64,000 bases of DNA from Rhodopirellula baltica (GCA_002901265.1 PPHI01000063.1:62001-126000); one strand, 5' to 3'; shown: positions 20,045-29,384, counted from the stretch's first letter. Notes: generated from the sequence alone by a model not told the origin. Numbers and translations: made by a program.

Positions 20045-22282
20045 CTAGGAGTTAGCTGCGACGGAATCGTCGGTCGCAGCGGGATCAGTCCCGGAATCTT
20101 CTGAGGCCGGATCCGTCGTGCCATTTTCTTCCATCAAGGCCTTCTCTTCCTCGGCCTTCAACCGACGGGCTTCCATCCGCTCGGCGTAGGTGGTCGGCTT
20201 CCACAGAAACTGAAAGACGAAGTCCATCCGTTTCGGTGTGAAGAACTGCGGTTCCGCATCCGGATCCGGTTCGGCAGGTGCAGCGGCCGGACCGCCAGAA
20301 AACCCGCCGGGTCCCGTTCCGGTCGTCAATGGCGGCTCGTAATCGGGATTCGGAATTTTCACTTCATACGCATCTTCGACGTTCAGCATCAGCGGGTAGC
20401 TGATCCCCAGTTCCGCAGGCGTGTACTCGTCGATGTCATTGGGATCGTTTGGATTGGGCAAACGGATCACACGGTTTCTGACATCATCGGGCAGCTTGCT
20501 GGGATCACGAAACGCGGTCGTCAGATAGCGGCGCGTATGGTTGTTCCCTTCCAAACCGATTTTCGCACTGGAATCGTCGTTGAAGTAGTGGAACCCTTGT
20601 AGTTCGATCACCCAAGCGGGTCCCGTCGGCGGCTCGATCGTTACGCCAGCCGCTTTCTCTTCCTCAGTCAACGGCACGTTCATGACTTTTCGCCAGTCAG
20701 CGTCTTCGTCGGTGAACCGTTTGGTGCGTTTTTCGAACCACTCCGTCAGCGAGGCCTCGTCGTAATATTTCGTTTCGAACGACGTGATGTGGAAATCGAT
20801 TTGCTGCTCGTAAGGCAATTCCTTTGGCGAAGGCAGCTGGCCATCGGGATAGTTGCCACGTGGGATGATTTGGTTGACGCCACGAATCAACTCCATCCAC
20901 AACACTCGCTTATCCGCGTCACCAGCGATTTCTTCGCCGACGGCGTTCAAGTACGTCAATGTTTTTTCAAGATCGGCGTCTTGGCTGGTGTGTTCGTCAG
21001 CGTACTTCGCCATGTTTGCGACGGCGGTGTTTGACGATTTCCAAATGTCTTTGTGGCTGGTCTGCCAACTGTGCTGTGTAAAGTAAAAGTTCGTCGACAG
21101 GCCGAACATTAGGCAAGCCAATCCGGCGACCGTCCAAGGCTTTTTGGCCCGGATCATTCGCTCGGTAATGATATCCTGTGGCACCAAGCTGGCATGCATC
21201 TGCGATTGGCCGAGACCTTGCAAGCACAAGCCATAACAGACAGCAAAGGTCGTCGCGTTGTCGCGGAACGCGGGCATCGACAAGACGTCTTCGCCACCCA
21301 GACGGTTGAAGCGATCCAACACGTGAACGTCGAAGCCCAAGTTTTTGCCAAGATAGGCCGCCAAACCTGGCATTTTGACGGTGTTGCCGGTCACCAGCAA
21401 CTCGCCGATATCCGCCTTGCGATCGATACTGCGGAAGAACCCGATCGAGCGTTGGACTTCGGTAACGAGGTCGTTAAACACGGGACGCATCGTTTGGAAG
21501 ATCAGCTTCGGATCGACCGCTTCGCGGGCATTGCGTTTGATGTGTTCCGCTTGCGCGAACGTCATCTTGAGGTCTTTGGTCAGCTGGCGGGTGAAGTGGT
21601 TCCCGCCGATCGGCATGCTACGCTGCCAAATTCGAAACCCGTTGGTGACAATCAAGTCTGAGCTATCAGTGCCGATAGACAGCACGACGCTTGATTGTGG
21701 CGGATCGTCGGAATTAAACACCTCGCCTTCGAGTCGCTCATTCATGCGATCGTAAGCGACCATGTTGTAGAGTGCGATCGGGGCAAGCTGAACAACGTCG
21801 ACTTCCAAGTTCGCGTCATTGAAGGGCTGCATTTGACGCTTGGCTTGCTGCTGCTTCATCGCGAACAGGCCAACTTCACAGTCCAGTGCATAGCCGTCTT
21901 CGACCATGCTGCCGGGCATCATCTGGTAATCCCACACGACCTCGGACAAGTCGAACGGGATCTGTTGGCGAGCTTCGTAACGGACCAGGTCAGCGATCTT
22001 TTTGACTTCGACCGGCGGCGGCTTGAAAAACTTCGAAAGACCGCTTTGTCCGGGGACACTCATGCAGATCTTTTCATTCATCCCGTCATTGCGCTCGATC
22101 AATTGATTGAGCGCTTCGGCGATCATTTCTTCGGGATCCGCTTCGGGCTGGCTGAGGATCTTGGGGTACTCGATCAGATCAAAGGCGTCAGCGACGACTT
22201 CGTCATTGACCAGCGAGCAACGCAGTGCTTTGAGCGCTGACTGGCCGATTTCGATTCCCCAAACCGATGAACTTTTTGCCAT
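20045..22282 (-). CDS. PilM-like actin-fold ATPase fused to PilN-like membrane segment
   Basis: 745 residues, about twice the length of PilM. Residues 1-360 are a PilM/FtsA-type domain: WGIEIGQSALKAL, CMSVPGQSGLSKFFK, RYEARQQIPFDLSEVVWDY, VLSIGTDSSDLIV and the adenosine motif LLVTGNTVKMPGLAAYL. A single helix follows near 378-400 (VAGLACLMFGLSTNFYF), then a periplasmic region with EDAYEVKIPNPDYEPP, FVFQFLWKPTTYAERM and an acidic tail. PilM binds the cytoplasmic tail of PilN in type IV pilus machines; here both parts seem joined. First gene of a three-gene unit; no pilus ATPase or pilin is in this window. Confidence 0.85.
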   Translation of the reverse strand: MAKSSSVWGIEIGQSALKALRCSLVNDEVVADAFDLIEYPKILSQPEADPEEMIAEALNQLIERNDGMNEKICMSVPGQSGLSKFFKPPPVEVKKIADLVRYEARQQIPFDLSEVVWDYQMMPGSMVEDGYALDCEVGLFAMKQQQAKRQMQPFNDANLEVDVVQLAPIALYNMVAYDRMNERLEGEVFNSDDPPQSSVVLSIGTDSSDLIVTNGFRIWQRSMPIGGNHFTRQLTKDLKMTFAQAEHIKRNAREAVDPKLIFQTMRPVFNDLVTEVQRSIGFFRSIDRKADIGELLVTGNTVKMPGLAAYLGKNLGFDVHVLDRFNRLGGEDVLSMPAFRDNATTFAVCYGLCLQGLGQSQMHASLVPQDIITERMIRAKKPWTVAGLACLMFGLSTNFYFTQHSWQTSHKDIWKSSNTAVANMAKYADEHTSQDADLEKTLTYLNAVGEEIAGDADKRVLWMELIRGVNQIIPRGNYPDGQLPSPKELPYEQQIDFHITSFETKYYDEASLTEWFEKRTKRFTDEDADWRKVMNVPLTEEEKAAGVTIEPPTGPAWVIELQGFHYFNDDSSAKIGLEGNNHTRRYLTTAFRDPSKLPDDVRNRVIRLPNPNDPNDIDEYTPAELGISYPLMLNVEDAYEVKIPNPDYEPPLTTGTGPGGFSGGPAAAPAEPDPDAEPQFFTPKRMDFVFQFLWKPTTYAERMEARRLKAEEEKALMEENGTTDPASEDSGTDPAATDDSVAANS

Positions 22283-23194
22283 AGTGCTGAATGCAAGGAA
22301 AAGTGGTGACGATGGACGTCGAATAGTTTTGCCGTCGCAAACCAGCTATCGCGGCTCAGATCTTGCGATCGAACCGCGACCACTGAAAAGCGAGCTACCC
22401 GAAACCCCTTCCTGTAGGGTAACGAGTCTCCTTCGGTGGTCGTGTCCGCCGACGGGTCAAAACACCGGCGACCACTAGTTTAACGATCGAGAAGCCAATC
22501 CCTTGGGGTCGTTCTGCATTGAATTGTGGCAGATTTCTAAGTCCCCGTGCCTTTGATGTGTCAAAAAACACTGGCACAGGCCCCTCGTCGTCCTCTGAAG
22601 GTTACTCACATTAACTGCGTGACTCCACGACAAGCCTCCTCGGAGCATCAATTTCCAGGGTGAAAACTGGTGCGACTGGGCTGATTGATGCAAATTTCGG
22701 TACAACCGGAAACGGATTCGGTCCTCCCCCGGGCAAAAACCTACGATCACCCCACCCGGCTGTCGCTTGGGACCAGTACACTGGCATTCCCAATCACGAT
22801 CTGGCATTCCCCATCACGATCACGCAAAAAAACGGAGCATTCGAATTCGGGGTATCGCTCCAGGGCATGGCTACAGGGTAACGCTTCAAAGCACGGCACC
22901 CTGCCGCAGCAGTGTTTCCCATGATGTGACTGATTGGTAAATCGAGAAGCCCGTGGTCCGCCCGACGCCCCGTGGCTCGACGACCGGTGATTGAACGGCC
23001 GACAACTGGCACGCCCCCCGCAATCAACTCGCGGGGTTGCTTCGGTCGATGACCCACGTAGTCTATCCACAGCTGGCAAAGGCTGTCCGCACGCAGTCTA
23101 TCCGTACGCAATGGCAAGCGTCAAATTTTCAGACGTTTCGAGCTTCCCCTTCGGCGTCTTCAACGCGACTCAAGTTTAACTTCCAAGGTCATCG
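22283..23194. other. 912-base region between divergent operons
   Basis: No convincing gene on either strand. It contains an inverted repeat GTGGTCG/CGACCAC (22436-22475) about 155 bases upstream of the PilM-like gene, and a 20-base tandem repeat at 22781-22820. Promoters for both flanking genes must lie here, but I cannot identify consensus elements. Confidence 0.45.
22781..22820. repeat. 20-base tandem direct repeat, two copies
   Basis: Two exactly adjacent 20-base units, each starting CTGGCATTCC and ending ATCACGAT, differ at one base (A or C). They sit about 375 bases before the 960-residue gene and 500 before the PilM-like gene. They could be regulator sites or chance slippage. Confidence 0.6.
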
Positions 23195-26077
23195 ATGGAT
23201 CCTTTTGACGAGTGCTCCGTTCTCCTTCCCTCGGCAACCTTAGACGACTTCCCAACCGGCGGCTCTGACACGGACGCCCGCAGCTTGCTCGCCGGATGGA
23301 CGGTGCTGTGGCATCCACAGTTGCTTGCCCGCACCGAGCAGCTGCCCACGTGGTACCGCGCCGATGTGGCGCCGACTCCAGACGGGCCTCGCGTCGTCGT
23401 CGTTCCGGATTCAAGTCAGGGGATGGTGCCTGCCGAATACCGTCGCAAGTGTGACGCGAACCCCAATTGCATTTGGGTGGCTGGCGCCGATCGTGCCGAG
23501 ATGCTAAGCGTGCTGGCGATCGATTCGCAAGCGTCTGATCTGCAACCGCTTCAACATGAATCACGCACAATCGGCGTCGAAGATTTCTATGCGGCCGGAT
23601 ACCTGTCGCTGCAAATTCAGATCATGACGCGACGACTGCGTTACACCAGCAACCTCGACGAGTTGCACCTGCAATCGCGTATTGTTGCGGCGGCAAAGGC
23701 GTTCTGCGATCGAGATGCTGCCGGAACAGCCGAAGCACTGCATGATGTGTTCGATTGCTTGAGCGAAGAACGCGACCACTATTTCACCAGCGATCCACAC
23801 TTGGTTGACCTGACGCTGTTGACACCAAAGGTACTGCGAGACTCGATCGAATCAGGATGGCTGGACCGCTTCAATGAACTTGCCCGATGTGAAAACGAAT
23901 CCGCCGGCATCTTGGGAACCCCGCTGAACGTTTTGCTGGATGGTGATGTCGCATCCGCGATCGTGAACGATGCCTCGGAAAAAGGCGACGCGTCAATCCT
24001 GGCCCCCTTCGTCGAAGCCCTGGGCAAAGACTCCGTCGGCTGGGCGGGCGGAGGATCGGCGAGCGATCCCGAATCCGAATCCAACTGCTTGGACGCGATG
24101 ACGATGGCGCACGCGATGAGCTCATTCCGCGAAGGCAGCGTGCTGGCTGAGCAAGCCACGAAACAACCGCCCGTTGTTTATGCGCGTCTGAGCGGCAGCA
24201 CACCGGTCGACTTGATCCCGTCGCTGACCGCGATCGGATATCGCGGCGTGATCCCCATGGATTTTTCAGGCGGCACGGGCTACGGCGAAGAATCCAAACT
24301 GTTGATTCGCAGTGGCAATATCGAGATCGAAGCGTTGACGGCGAAACCGATCGACGCGTCCAGCGATGCGGCTTACCTTTCAATCGGTGCCCACATGGGT
24401 GAAGCGATCGATGGCGGCGAAGTTGCCACGGCACTCTTGGTTCATTGGCCGGACAAAGTTTGTGACAGTCACCGCGATTTACTCCGTGCTGCGTCATGGA
24501 GCCTCGCGATGGGCCGCTTCTGGCGAATCGATCAATACTTTACCGAAGGCGAACGCCCCTACCATTCCGGCCACCTGAATGCCGTCTCCCCCGAAGCGGC
24601 AGACGCGATCGTGCACCAGATCACAACCGCTTCGTCGCCGAATGAACAGCTTGCCAATTTGGCCAAGTCGTTTGTCAATTCGGTTCGCGATGAAGCCGCG
24701 CAAGTGACGCAATCCATTGCCGAATTGGTGCGTCCGGCACTCGTTGACCAAGACCAACGACAATCGCCCGTTGAAAAGATCGCCACCGCGATCGGCGAAA
24801 ACGCGACCGGAACGGACGAGCCAACCGAGGACTTGGTCTGCTTCAACCCGCATGGTGCTGCGACACGCTGCCAAGTCCAACTGGGCGGAGCTCCCGATGA
24901 TGCGGACTACATCTATGGAAACTCGGCGGCTCGATCGATAAGGAACATCAAGAATGCCTGTGATAGCACCATTGATGTGCCTGCATTCGGATTCACCCGT
25001 CTGCGTGGCGGAAACGCGATCAAAGGCGCAGGGCTACTGAAACGCTTCACGGGTAAAGCGAAAGACATCGCCGAAACCGCGGTCTTGAAAAACGAGTTCA
25101 TGGCGGTCTCCATCAGCGAAGAGTCCGGCGGTGTTTCGGGCGTCTATAGCGCGTCGCGTGGTAACCGGATGTCGATGCGGTTGAACGTCGGCGAAACCTT
25201 GGCCGGCGGTCGCGATGGCGGTCAAATGTTGTGCCGCGAAATGAAAACGGTTGAGTCTGGTCCGGCGAAAGGTGTGATCCGTTGCCGGGGCGATCTCTGT
25301 CGAGCGGATGGAAAACCGATCGCCGGGTTCGAACTGCAGTACACAATGCATCGCGGCAGTCGATTCCTGCATCTCGACGGAACCATCCAACCACGGGAAC
25401 CGTTCCCCGATGCGGAAGGCCTGTTCAAGCGAGCATTCAGCGTACGGACCGCGGTCGCGGGTGAAGCGTCCGTGTTGCGTGCACTTGTCCGGGACAAGCT
25501 ACACTCCACCAGTTCACGCCGTTTGGTATCGCCGCTCGGTGTACTGATCGATGAAGCGGAAAAGCAAACCTTGGTCTGCGGATACGGACTGCCGCTGCAT
25601 CGCAAAGTCGGCGACCGGTTTCTGGATACGGTCATCGGCGTCGCAAGCGCAGACCAAAAGCCATTCAGTTTTCAACTCGCGTACGGGTTTGATTGCCCGA
25701 ACACGATTGCGGCCGCACGCAGTTTGATCGCACCGCCGTTTTCGATTCCGCTGAACGGATCTTCAAATGGTAAAACGCATCAAGCTTGGTTGCTGCACAC
25801 CGGATCGCCGGACGTTCATGTCACCCAAATGCAAACGGCCCGGCGCAGTGACGGTCGACTGGCATGTCGCATGACGTTGGTCCAGACGAAAGCCAAAACA
25901 GCGAAAGCCAAGCTGCAGTTTGCAACGCATCCTCATGCGGCGTTTCATGCCGACCCGAGTGGCATCGAACGCGTCTTGGACGAATTGCCCGAAACGGTTC
26001 GATGCGAAGACGGCACCGTGTCACTACAACTGACTCCGCATGAGGCGGCAGACTTGATCGTGGTGTTCGATCAATAA
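23195..26077 (+). CDS. large hypothetical protein, possibly glycoside-hydrolase-38-like layout
   Basis: 960 residues, no signal peptide or membrane helix seen. The N-terminal half is of mixed composition (TYRADVAPT-like start, a GHLNAVSPEAADAIVHQITT segment), and the second half from about 620 looks beta-rich: FMAVSISEESGGVSGVYSA, ELQYTMHRGSRFLHLDGTI, AFSVRTAVAGEASVLRALV, FSFQLAYGFDCP, ending ADLIVVFDQ. The order of a catalytic-like half and a beta-sandwich half resembles alpha-mannosidase-like (GH38) proteins, and the LHLDGTI/FKRAFSV segments fit loosely. I see no certain catalytic residues, so function is unassigned. Single gene, possibly convergent with the regulator downstream. Confidence 0.8.
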   Translation: MDPFDECSVLLPSATLDDFPTGGSDTDARSLLAGWTVLWHPQLLARTEQLPTWYRADVAPTPDGPRVVVVPDSSQGMVPAEYRRKCDANPNCIWVAGADRAEMLSVLAIDSQASDLQPLQHESRTIGVEDFYAAGYLSLQIQIMTRRLRYTSNLDELHLQSRIVAAAKAFCDRDAAGTAEALHDVFDCLSEERDHYFTSDPHLVDLTLLTPKVLRDSIESGWLDRFNELARCENESAGILGTPLNVLLDGDVASAIVNDASEKGDASILAPFVEALGKDSVGWAGGGSASDPESESNCLDAMTMAHAMSSFREGSVLAEQATKQPPVVYARLSGSTPVDLIPSLTAIGYRGVIPMDFSGGTGYGEESKLLIRSGNIEIEALTAKPIDASSDAAYLSIGAHMGEAIDGGEVATALLVHWPDKVCDSHRDLLRAASWSLAMGRFWRIDQYFTEGERPYHSGHLNAVSPEAADAIVHQITTASSPNEQLANLAKSFVNSVRDEAAQVTQSIAELVRPALVDQDQRQSPVEKIATAIGENATGTDEPTEDLVCFNPHGAATRCQVQLGGAPDDADYIYGNSAARSIRNIKNACDSTIDVPAFGFTRLRGGNAIKGAGLLKRFTGKAKDIAETAVLKNEFMAVSISEESGGVSGVYSASRGNRMSMRLNVGETLAGGRDGGQMLCREMKTVESGPAKGVIRCRGDLCRADGKPIAGFELQYTMHRGSRFLHLDGTIQPREPFPDAEGLFKRAFSVRTAVAGEASVLRALVRDKLHSTSSRRLVSPLGVLIDEAEKQTLVCGYGLPLHRKVGDRFLDTVIGVASADQKPFSFQLAYGFDCPNTIAAARSLIAPPFSIPLNGSSNGKTHQAWLLHTGSPDVHVTQMQTARRSDGRLACRMTLVQTKAKTAKAKLQFATHPHAAFHADPSGIERVLDELPETVRCEDGTVSLQLTPHEAADLIVVFDQ

Positions 26078-26118
26078 CGCCGCATCGGACAAGTCAGCAT
26101 CGCACTGGACATGCGGCA

Positions 26119-26739
26119 CTAGTATTTGCGATAGAGTTTCATCGCGAGCTCGGTCATGTTTTCGACCTTCATCTTCTCGATCACATGCTTGCGATGTCGA
26201 TCGATCGTTTGATAGGTCACCGCATGAAGGCTGGCCAGCTTGCGGGAGGGAATCCCCAGCAGCAGTTCTGGAAGCACCTCGCGTTCTTTGGGCGTTAGTT
26301 TTCCAAAGCAACTGCGGATTTCACAGAGCGAGTCTTTGCCATCGCTATCGGTGCGAAAAGCTTCTTCGACCGAATCGATCAACGATCGACGATCGAGTGG
26401 TCTGTTGACCAAATCGGTGAAGCCACTGCGGACGGCCAGTTGGAATGTCTTCCGTGACTGGTCTGCCGAAATGCCCACCATCGAGAACCGTATCCCGTGG
26501 TCTGCGAAGTGCCGAACTTGATTCAAAAGCGTTTCGCGTTCGTGGTCGAAGTCGACCAACAGGCATCCCGGACGAAACGAACTGAGTTTCCGGAAAACCT
26601 GCTCCCATGAACTGACTTCCCTGCATTCAAAGGGAAGCGCATCCGGAAGGGAAGCGATATTGAAACGGTCATTTTGTAGAACGACAGCGAACGGTCGGAT
26701 GCCGAGCGAAGCACCCATCTCCTGACTTGCTTTGATCAT
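26119..26739 (-). CDS. FixJ/NarL-type response regulator with altered receiver
   Basis: 206 residues: receiver-like domain (about 14-125) and LuxR-type HTH (about 145-206). The HTH is clear: LTPKEREVLPELLLG, SRKLASLHAVTYQTIDRHRKHV, IEKMKVENMTELAM, closest to the FixJ group. The receiver keeps an Asp in CLLVDFDHE and a Ser in MVGIS, but the acidic pair is only LQND and the invariant Lys is Arg in LVNRPLD. It may therefore work without classical phosphorylation. No kinase gene is adjacent. Confidence 0.85.
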   Translation of the reverse strand: MIKASQEMGASLGIRPFAVVLQNDRFNIASLPDALPFECREVSSWEQVFRKLSSFRPGCLLVDFDHERETLLNQVRHFADHGIRFSMVGISADQSRKTFQLAVRSGFTDLVNRPLDRRSLIDSVEEAFRTDSDGKDSLCEIRSCFGKLTPKEREVLPELLLGIPSRKLASLHAVTYQTIDRHRKHVIEKMKVENMTELAMKLYRKY

Positions 26740-27099
26740 GATTGCCCCTAGATCGAAACAAATAGAATCGCGATTGTTTAAGTGTTTTTTATGGCAAACC
26801 TAATCGCAGATTGAAGGAAAAAACGAGACGTCCGGCTGCGTTGCCCAGTGCCGCCAGTGCCCCTAACGGTTGAATGGGACAGTAGCCGAGGAGACTTTAG
26901 AAAATCTAGATCAATTTGTAGAAAAAACTCCGGCGTATTGTGCGCGAGCGACATTCACACCGTGTTTTGCACGCCGGCCAGCGTGAACACGAGCGGCGAA
27001 CACATCAAAAAAGCCCGCCAAACACCGGTAATCACCAGTATTCGGCGGGCCAAGTTTGTTCCCGCGATTGCATGACGGAAACGAATTCCGCAGCGACGC
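26740..27099. other. intergenic region with minus-strand terminator
   Basis: 360 bases between two minus-strand genes. The right part holds the terminator of the DUF1080/dehydrogenase gene; the left part is AT-richer than its surroundings just before the response-regulator start and presumably holds its promoter. No gene seen. Confidence 0.45.
27007..27050 (-). terminator. intrinsic terminator of the DUF1080/dehydrogenase gene
   Basis: Reading the minus strand, GCCCGCC and GGCGGGC pair around a 24-base loop and are followed by six Ts (27007-27012). It lies about 50 bases after the stop codon at 27100, a normal place for a Rho-independent terminator. Confidence 0.75.
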
Positions 27100-29034
27100 T
27101 TACTTACTGAAGCGATAGATGCACTCGCCGCGTGGGCTGTTGGTCATGTAGTAAACCTCGCCCGACTCGTCTTCGCCAAAAGCCAATACAGGAATGCTGT
27201 CTGGAATGACTTCTTCGTTTGATGAAACGGTGCCGGCATCGGCGTCGTAGGAGAGGGCCCAGATCTTGCCGGTGACATAGTCCGCATACAAGTACTTTCC
27301 AGTCAGCTGATCCACACGCGAACTGTTGTAAACGCGTCCGCCGGTGATCGAACGCCCGATGCGGTGATCGTATTGCCAAACCGGATCGATGGGATCGCTG
27401 GTGCCTTCGACGCTTGCACGGTTGCCAAATGCGTTGGTGCCTTCGCGGTTGCTCCAACCGTAGTTTCCGCCTTTGGTGACCAAGTTGACTTCTTCCCACA
27501 ACTCTTGTCCGACGTCAGCAACCCACAGGTTTCCGGTCTTGCGATCGAATGCCAAACGCCATGGGTTTCGGACGCCATAAGCGTAGATTTCAGCCTGGCG
27601 GTCTTTTGAATCGACAAAGGGATTGTCGGCGGGAATGCCGTACGCCTTGCCATCCGCCTTGCTGTCAACGTCGATACGCAGGATTGATCCAAGCAGCGTG
27701 TTCAAGTCTTGGCCACTGGCTTTGGGGTCATTGCCCAGTCCGCCGTCACCAAGCCCGATGTAAAGGTATCCGTCGGGACCGAACTCCATGCTGCCACCGT
27801 TATGGTTTTGGAACGGTTGCTCGATCTCCATCACGATGCGTTCCGATTCAGGATCCGCTTCGTTCGGATTATCAGCCTTCATCGTAAATTCGCTGACGAC
27901 GGATTTCAGTTCGGTCGGGTGCGTGTAATAGACGTAAAACTTTTGTGTCTCTTTGAAGTTCGGGTGCAAGGCCAAGCCCAACATGCCTTCTTCGTTTCCG
28001 CCGGGCCGTTGCCAGTCAGCGACGTTGCCACGTTTGTCCAACACCAAGTGGCTTTCGGTTACGTCAGCCTTGTTTTCGAAGGCCCAGACGGCACCATACT
28101 GTGACGCGGCGAACAGACGATTGGTCCCATCACGCGATGGAGTCAGTTCCAGAATACGCAAAGGACGAAGGCGTCCGTTGTCGTCCACTGGTTCCCACTG
28201 GTCCCATTTCAGGTTCGGAAACGCGAGTTCGCCTTTGAGGCCCAATTGACCGTCGATTGGTTGTGGGACGGAGCCGTCATCGTTCAATCGGCGAACTTTG
28301 ATATTGCGGTAGGAGACCATGTCGCCGTGGTCTTGCAGACAGATGTGGCCAGCCTTTGCTTTGCCAAATCCTTCGAACTGCGAGAACTTGCTCTTCGCGA
28401 CACGACGGTTCCAGTCGTCACTGCCAATCTTAAAGGTGTAGTACCGAACACCGTTGACGCAGACTTCGCAGCCATCGGGTGCGATTCTGACGTAAAGCTG
28501 GTTCCACTCCCCAGCCGGGCGCGTTGCATCTGCAGTTTCGCCATTGGAACCATAGGCAGTGCCTGGACGATAAAGCTGGTACAACCAACCGGCCTTTTGC
28601 GGGTCGTGTCCATCAACGTTGTCTTGGACCTGGATTTCTGGACCGCTGAACCAAGGCTGGCCGCCGTCTTCGGTGACATGGAACATCAGACCGCTGTTCC
28701 CTTCAGGACTGATCTTGTAGTCGATCAGCATTTCGAAGGCACCGTATTCTTCTTTGGTGACGATATCGCCGGCACCGCCTTGGGCACGGATCAGAACGCC
28801 GTCTTCGACTTTCCAGCCGTCGCTGATCGAATCTTTTTTGTAGTTGCGCCAGCCGTCGGTCGATTCACCGTCGAACAGCAATTGCCAACCGCTACGTTTT
28901 TCGGCTTCACTGAGCGTGTTGACTGCCGTTTCGGCGCGGGCAATCGAAGTCACAAGGGAGCTGGCCGCTAGAACGGCCGATGGCAACACGCGACGAAACA
29001 GTGTCGTCCGCGCTGCCGTGATCGAAAATCGCAT
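27100..29034 (-). CDS. secreted DUF1080 plus glucose/sorbosone dehydrogenase-like fusion protein
   Basis: 644 residues from ATG 29034; the frame runs on to 29271, but only this start gives a signal peptide (about 1-34, ending ARA). Residues 48-245 are a DUF1080 (3-keto-disaccharide hydrolase-like, LamG fold) domain, with LLFDGESTDGW, GAFEMLIDYKISPEGNSGL and GEWNQLYVRIAPDG. Residues 265-640 are a GSDH/PQQ-type beta-propeller, with NHNGGSMEFGPDGYLYIG, WVADVGQELWEEVN and GGNYGWSNREG. A periplasmic carbohydrate-processing enzyme is likely; substrate unknown. It has its own terminator at 27007-27050. Confidence 0.88.
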   Translation of the reverse strand: MRFSITAARTTLFRRVLPSAVLAASSLVTSIARAETAVNTLSEAEKRSGWQLLFDGESTDGWRNYKKDSISDGWKVEDGVLIRAQGGAGDIVTKEEYGAFEMLIDYKISPEGNSGLMFHVTEDGGQPWFSGPEIQVQDNVDGHDPQKAGWLYQLYRPGTAYGSNGETADATRPAGEWNQLYVRIAPDGCEVCVNGVRYYTFKIGSDDWNRRVAKSKFSQFEGFGKAKAGHICLQDHGDMVSYRNIKVRRLNDDGSVPQPIDGQLGLKGELAFPNLKWDQWEPVDDNGRLRPLRILELTPSRDGTNRLFAASQYGAVWAFENKADVTESHLVLDKRGNVADWQRPGGNEEGMLGLALHPNFKETQKFYVYYTHPTELKSVVSEFTMKADNPNEADPESERIVMEIEQPFQNHNGGSMEFGPDGYLYIGLGDGGLGNDPKASGQDLNTLLGSILRIDVDSKADGKAYGIPADNPFVDSKDRQAEIYAYGVRNPWRLAFDRKTGNLWVADVGQELWEEVNLVTKGGNYGWSNREGTNAFGNRASVEGTSDPIDPVWQYDHRIGRSITGGRVYNSSRVDQLTGKYLYADYVTGKIWALSYDADAGTVSSNEEVIPDSIPVLAFGEDESGEVYYMTNSPRGECIYRFSK

Positions 29035-29384
29035 GTCTGAATCACCGATACAGAAAGGGAACATGAGGGGTTGAAGCAAGCGGCCCATTATCGCCGAAAT
29101 GCCCGTCACCACAACAATCGCAGCCCTGAAATGGCATAACGAACCGACAAAAAGCGGAGTATGGCACGCAGGAACGTCGACGTCGCGGCTGATGGGAGTG
29201 GATTGCAAATTGCAAATTGAACAATGCAAATTGAACAACGCAAAGTTGCAATTGAAGGGGGGGCGATCCATCCGAACGCGATCGCGTGCCTATTGGGCAT
29301 CGGTAGTGGACGAAGCGATGAGTCCCCAACGCGGGAATGACGCTGTCGCGTTTCGGTTGAGGAGGGCGCGAACGCTTTACTCCG
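29035..29384. other. intergenic region with short tandem repeats
   Basis: 350 bases between two minus-strand genes, bioA upstream (29385-30692) and the DUF1080 gene. It contains a 14-base tandem repeat (29211-29238). No coding frame is convincing. Confidence 0.4.
29211..29238. repeat. 14-base tandem repeat TGCAAATTGAACAA
   Basis: Two exact, directly adjacent copies of TGCAAATTGAACAA, flanked by partial copies (TTGCAAAT before, CGCAAAGTTGCAATTGAA after). The tract is AT-rich compared with its surroundings. It may be a small dispersed intergenic element, which a genome search could show. Confidence 0.7.
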
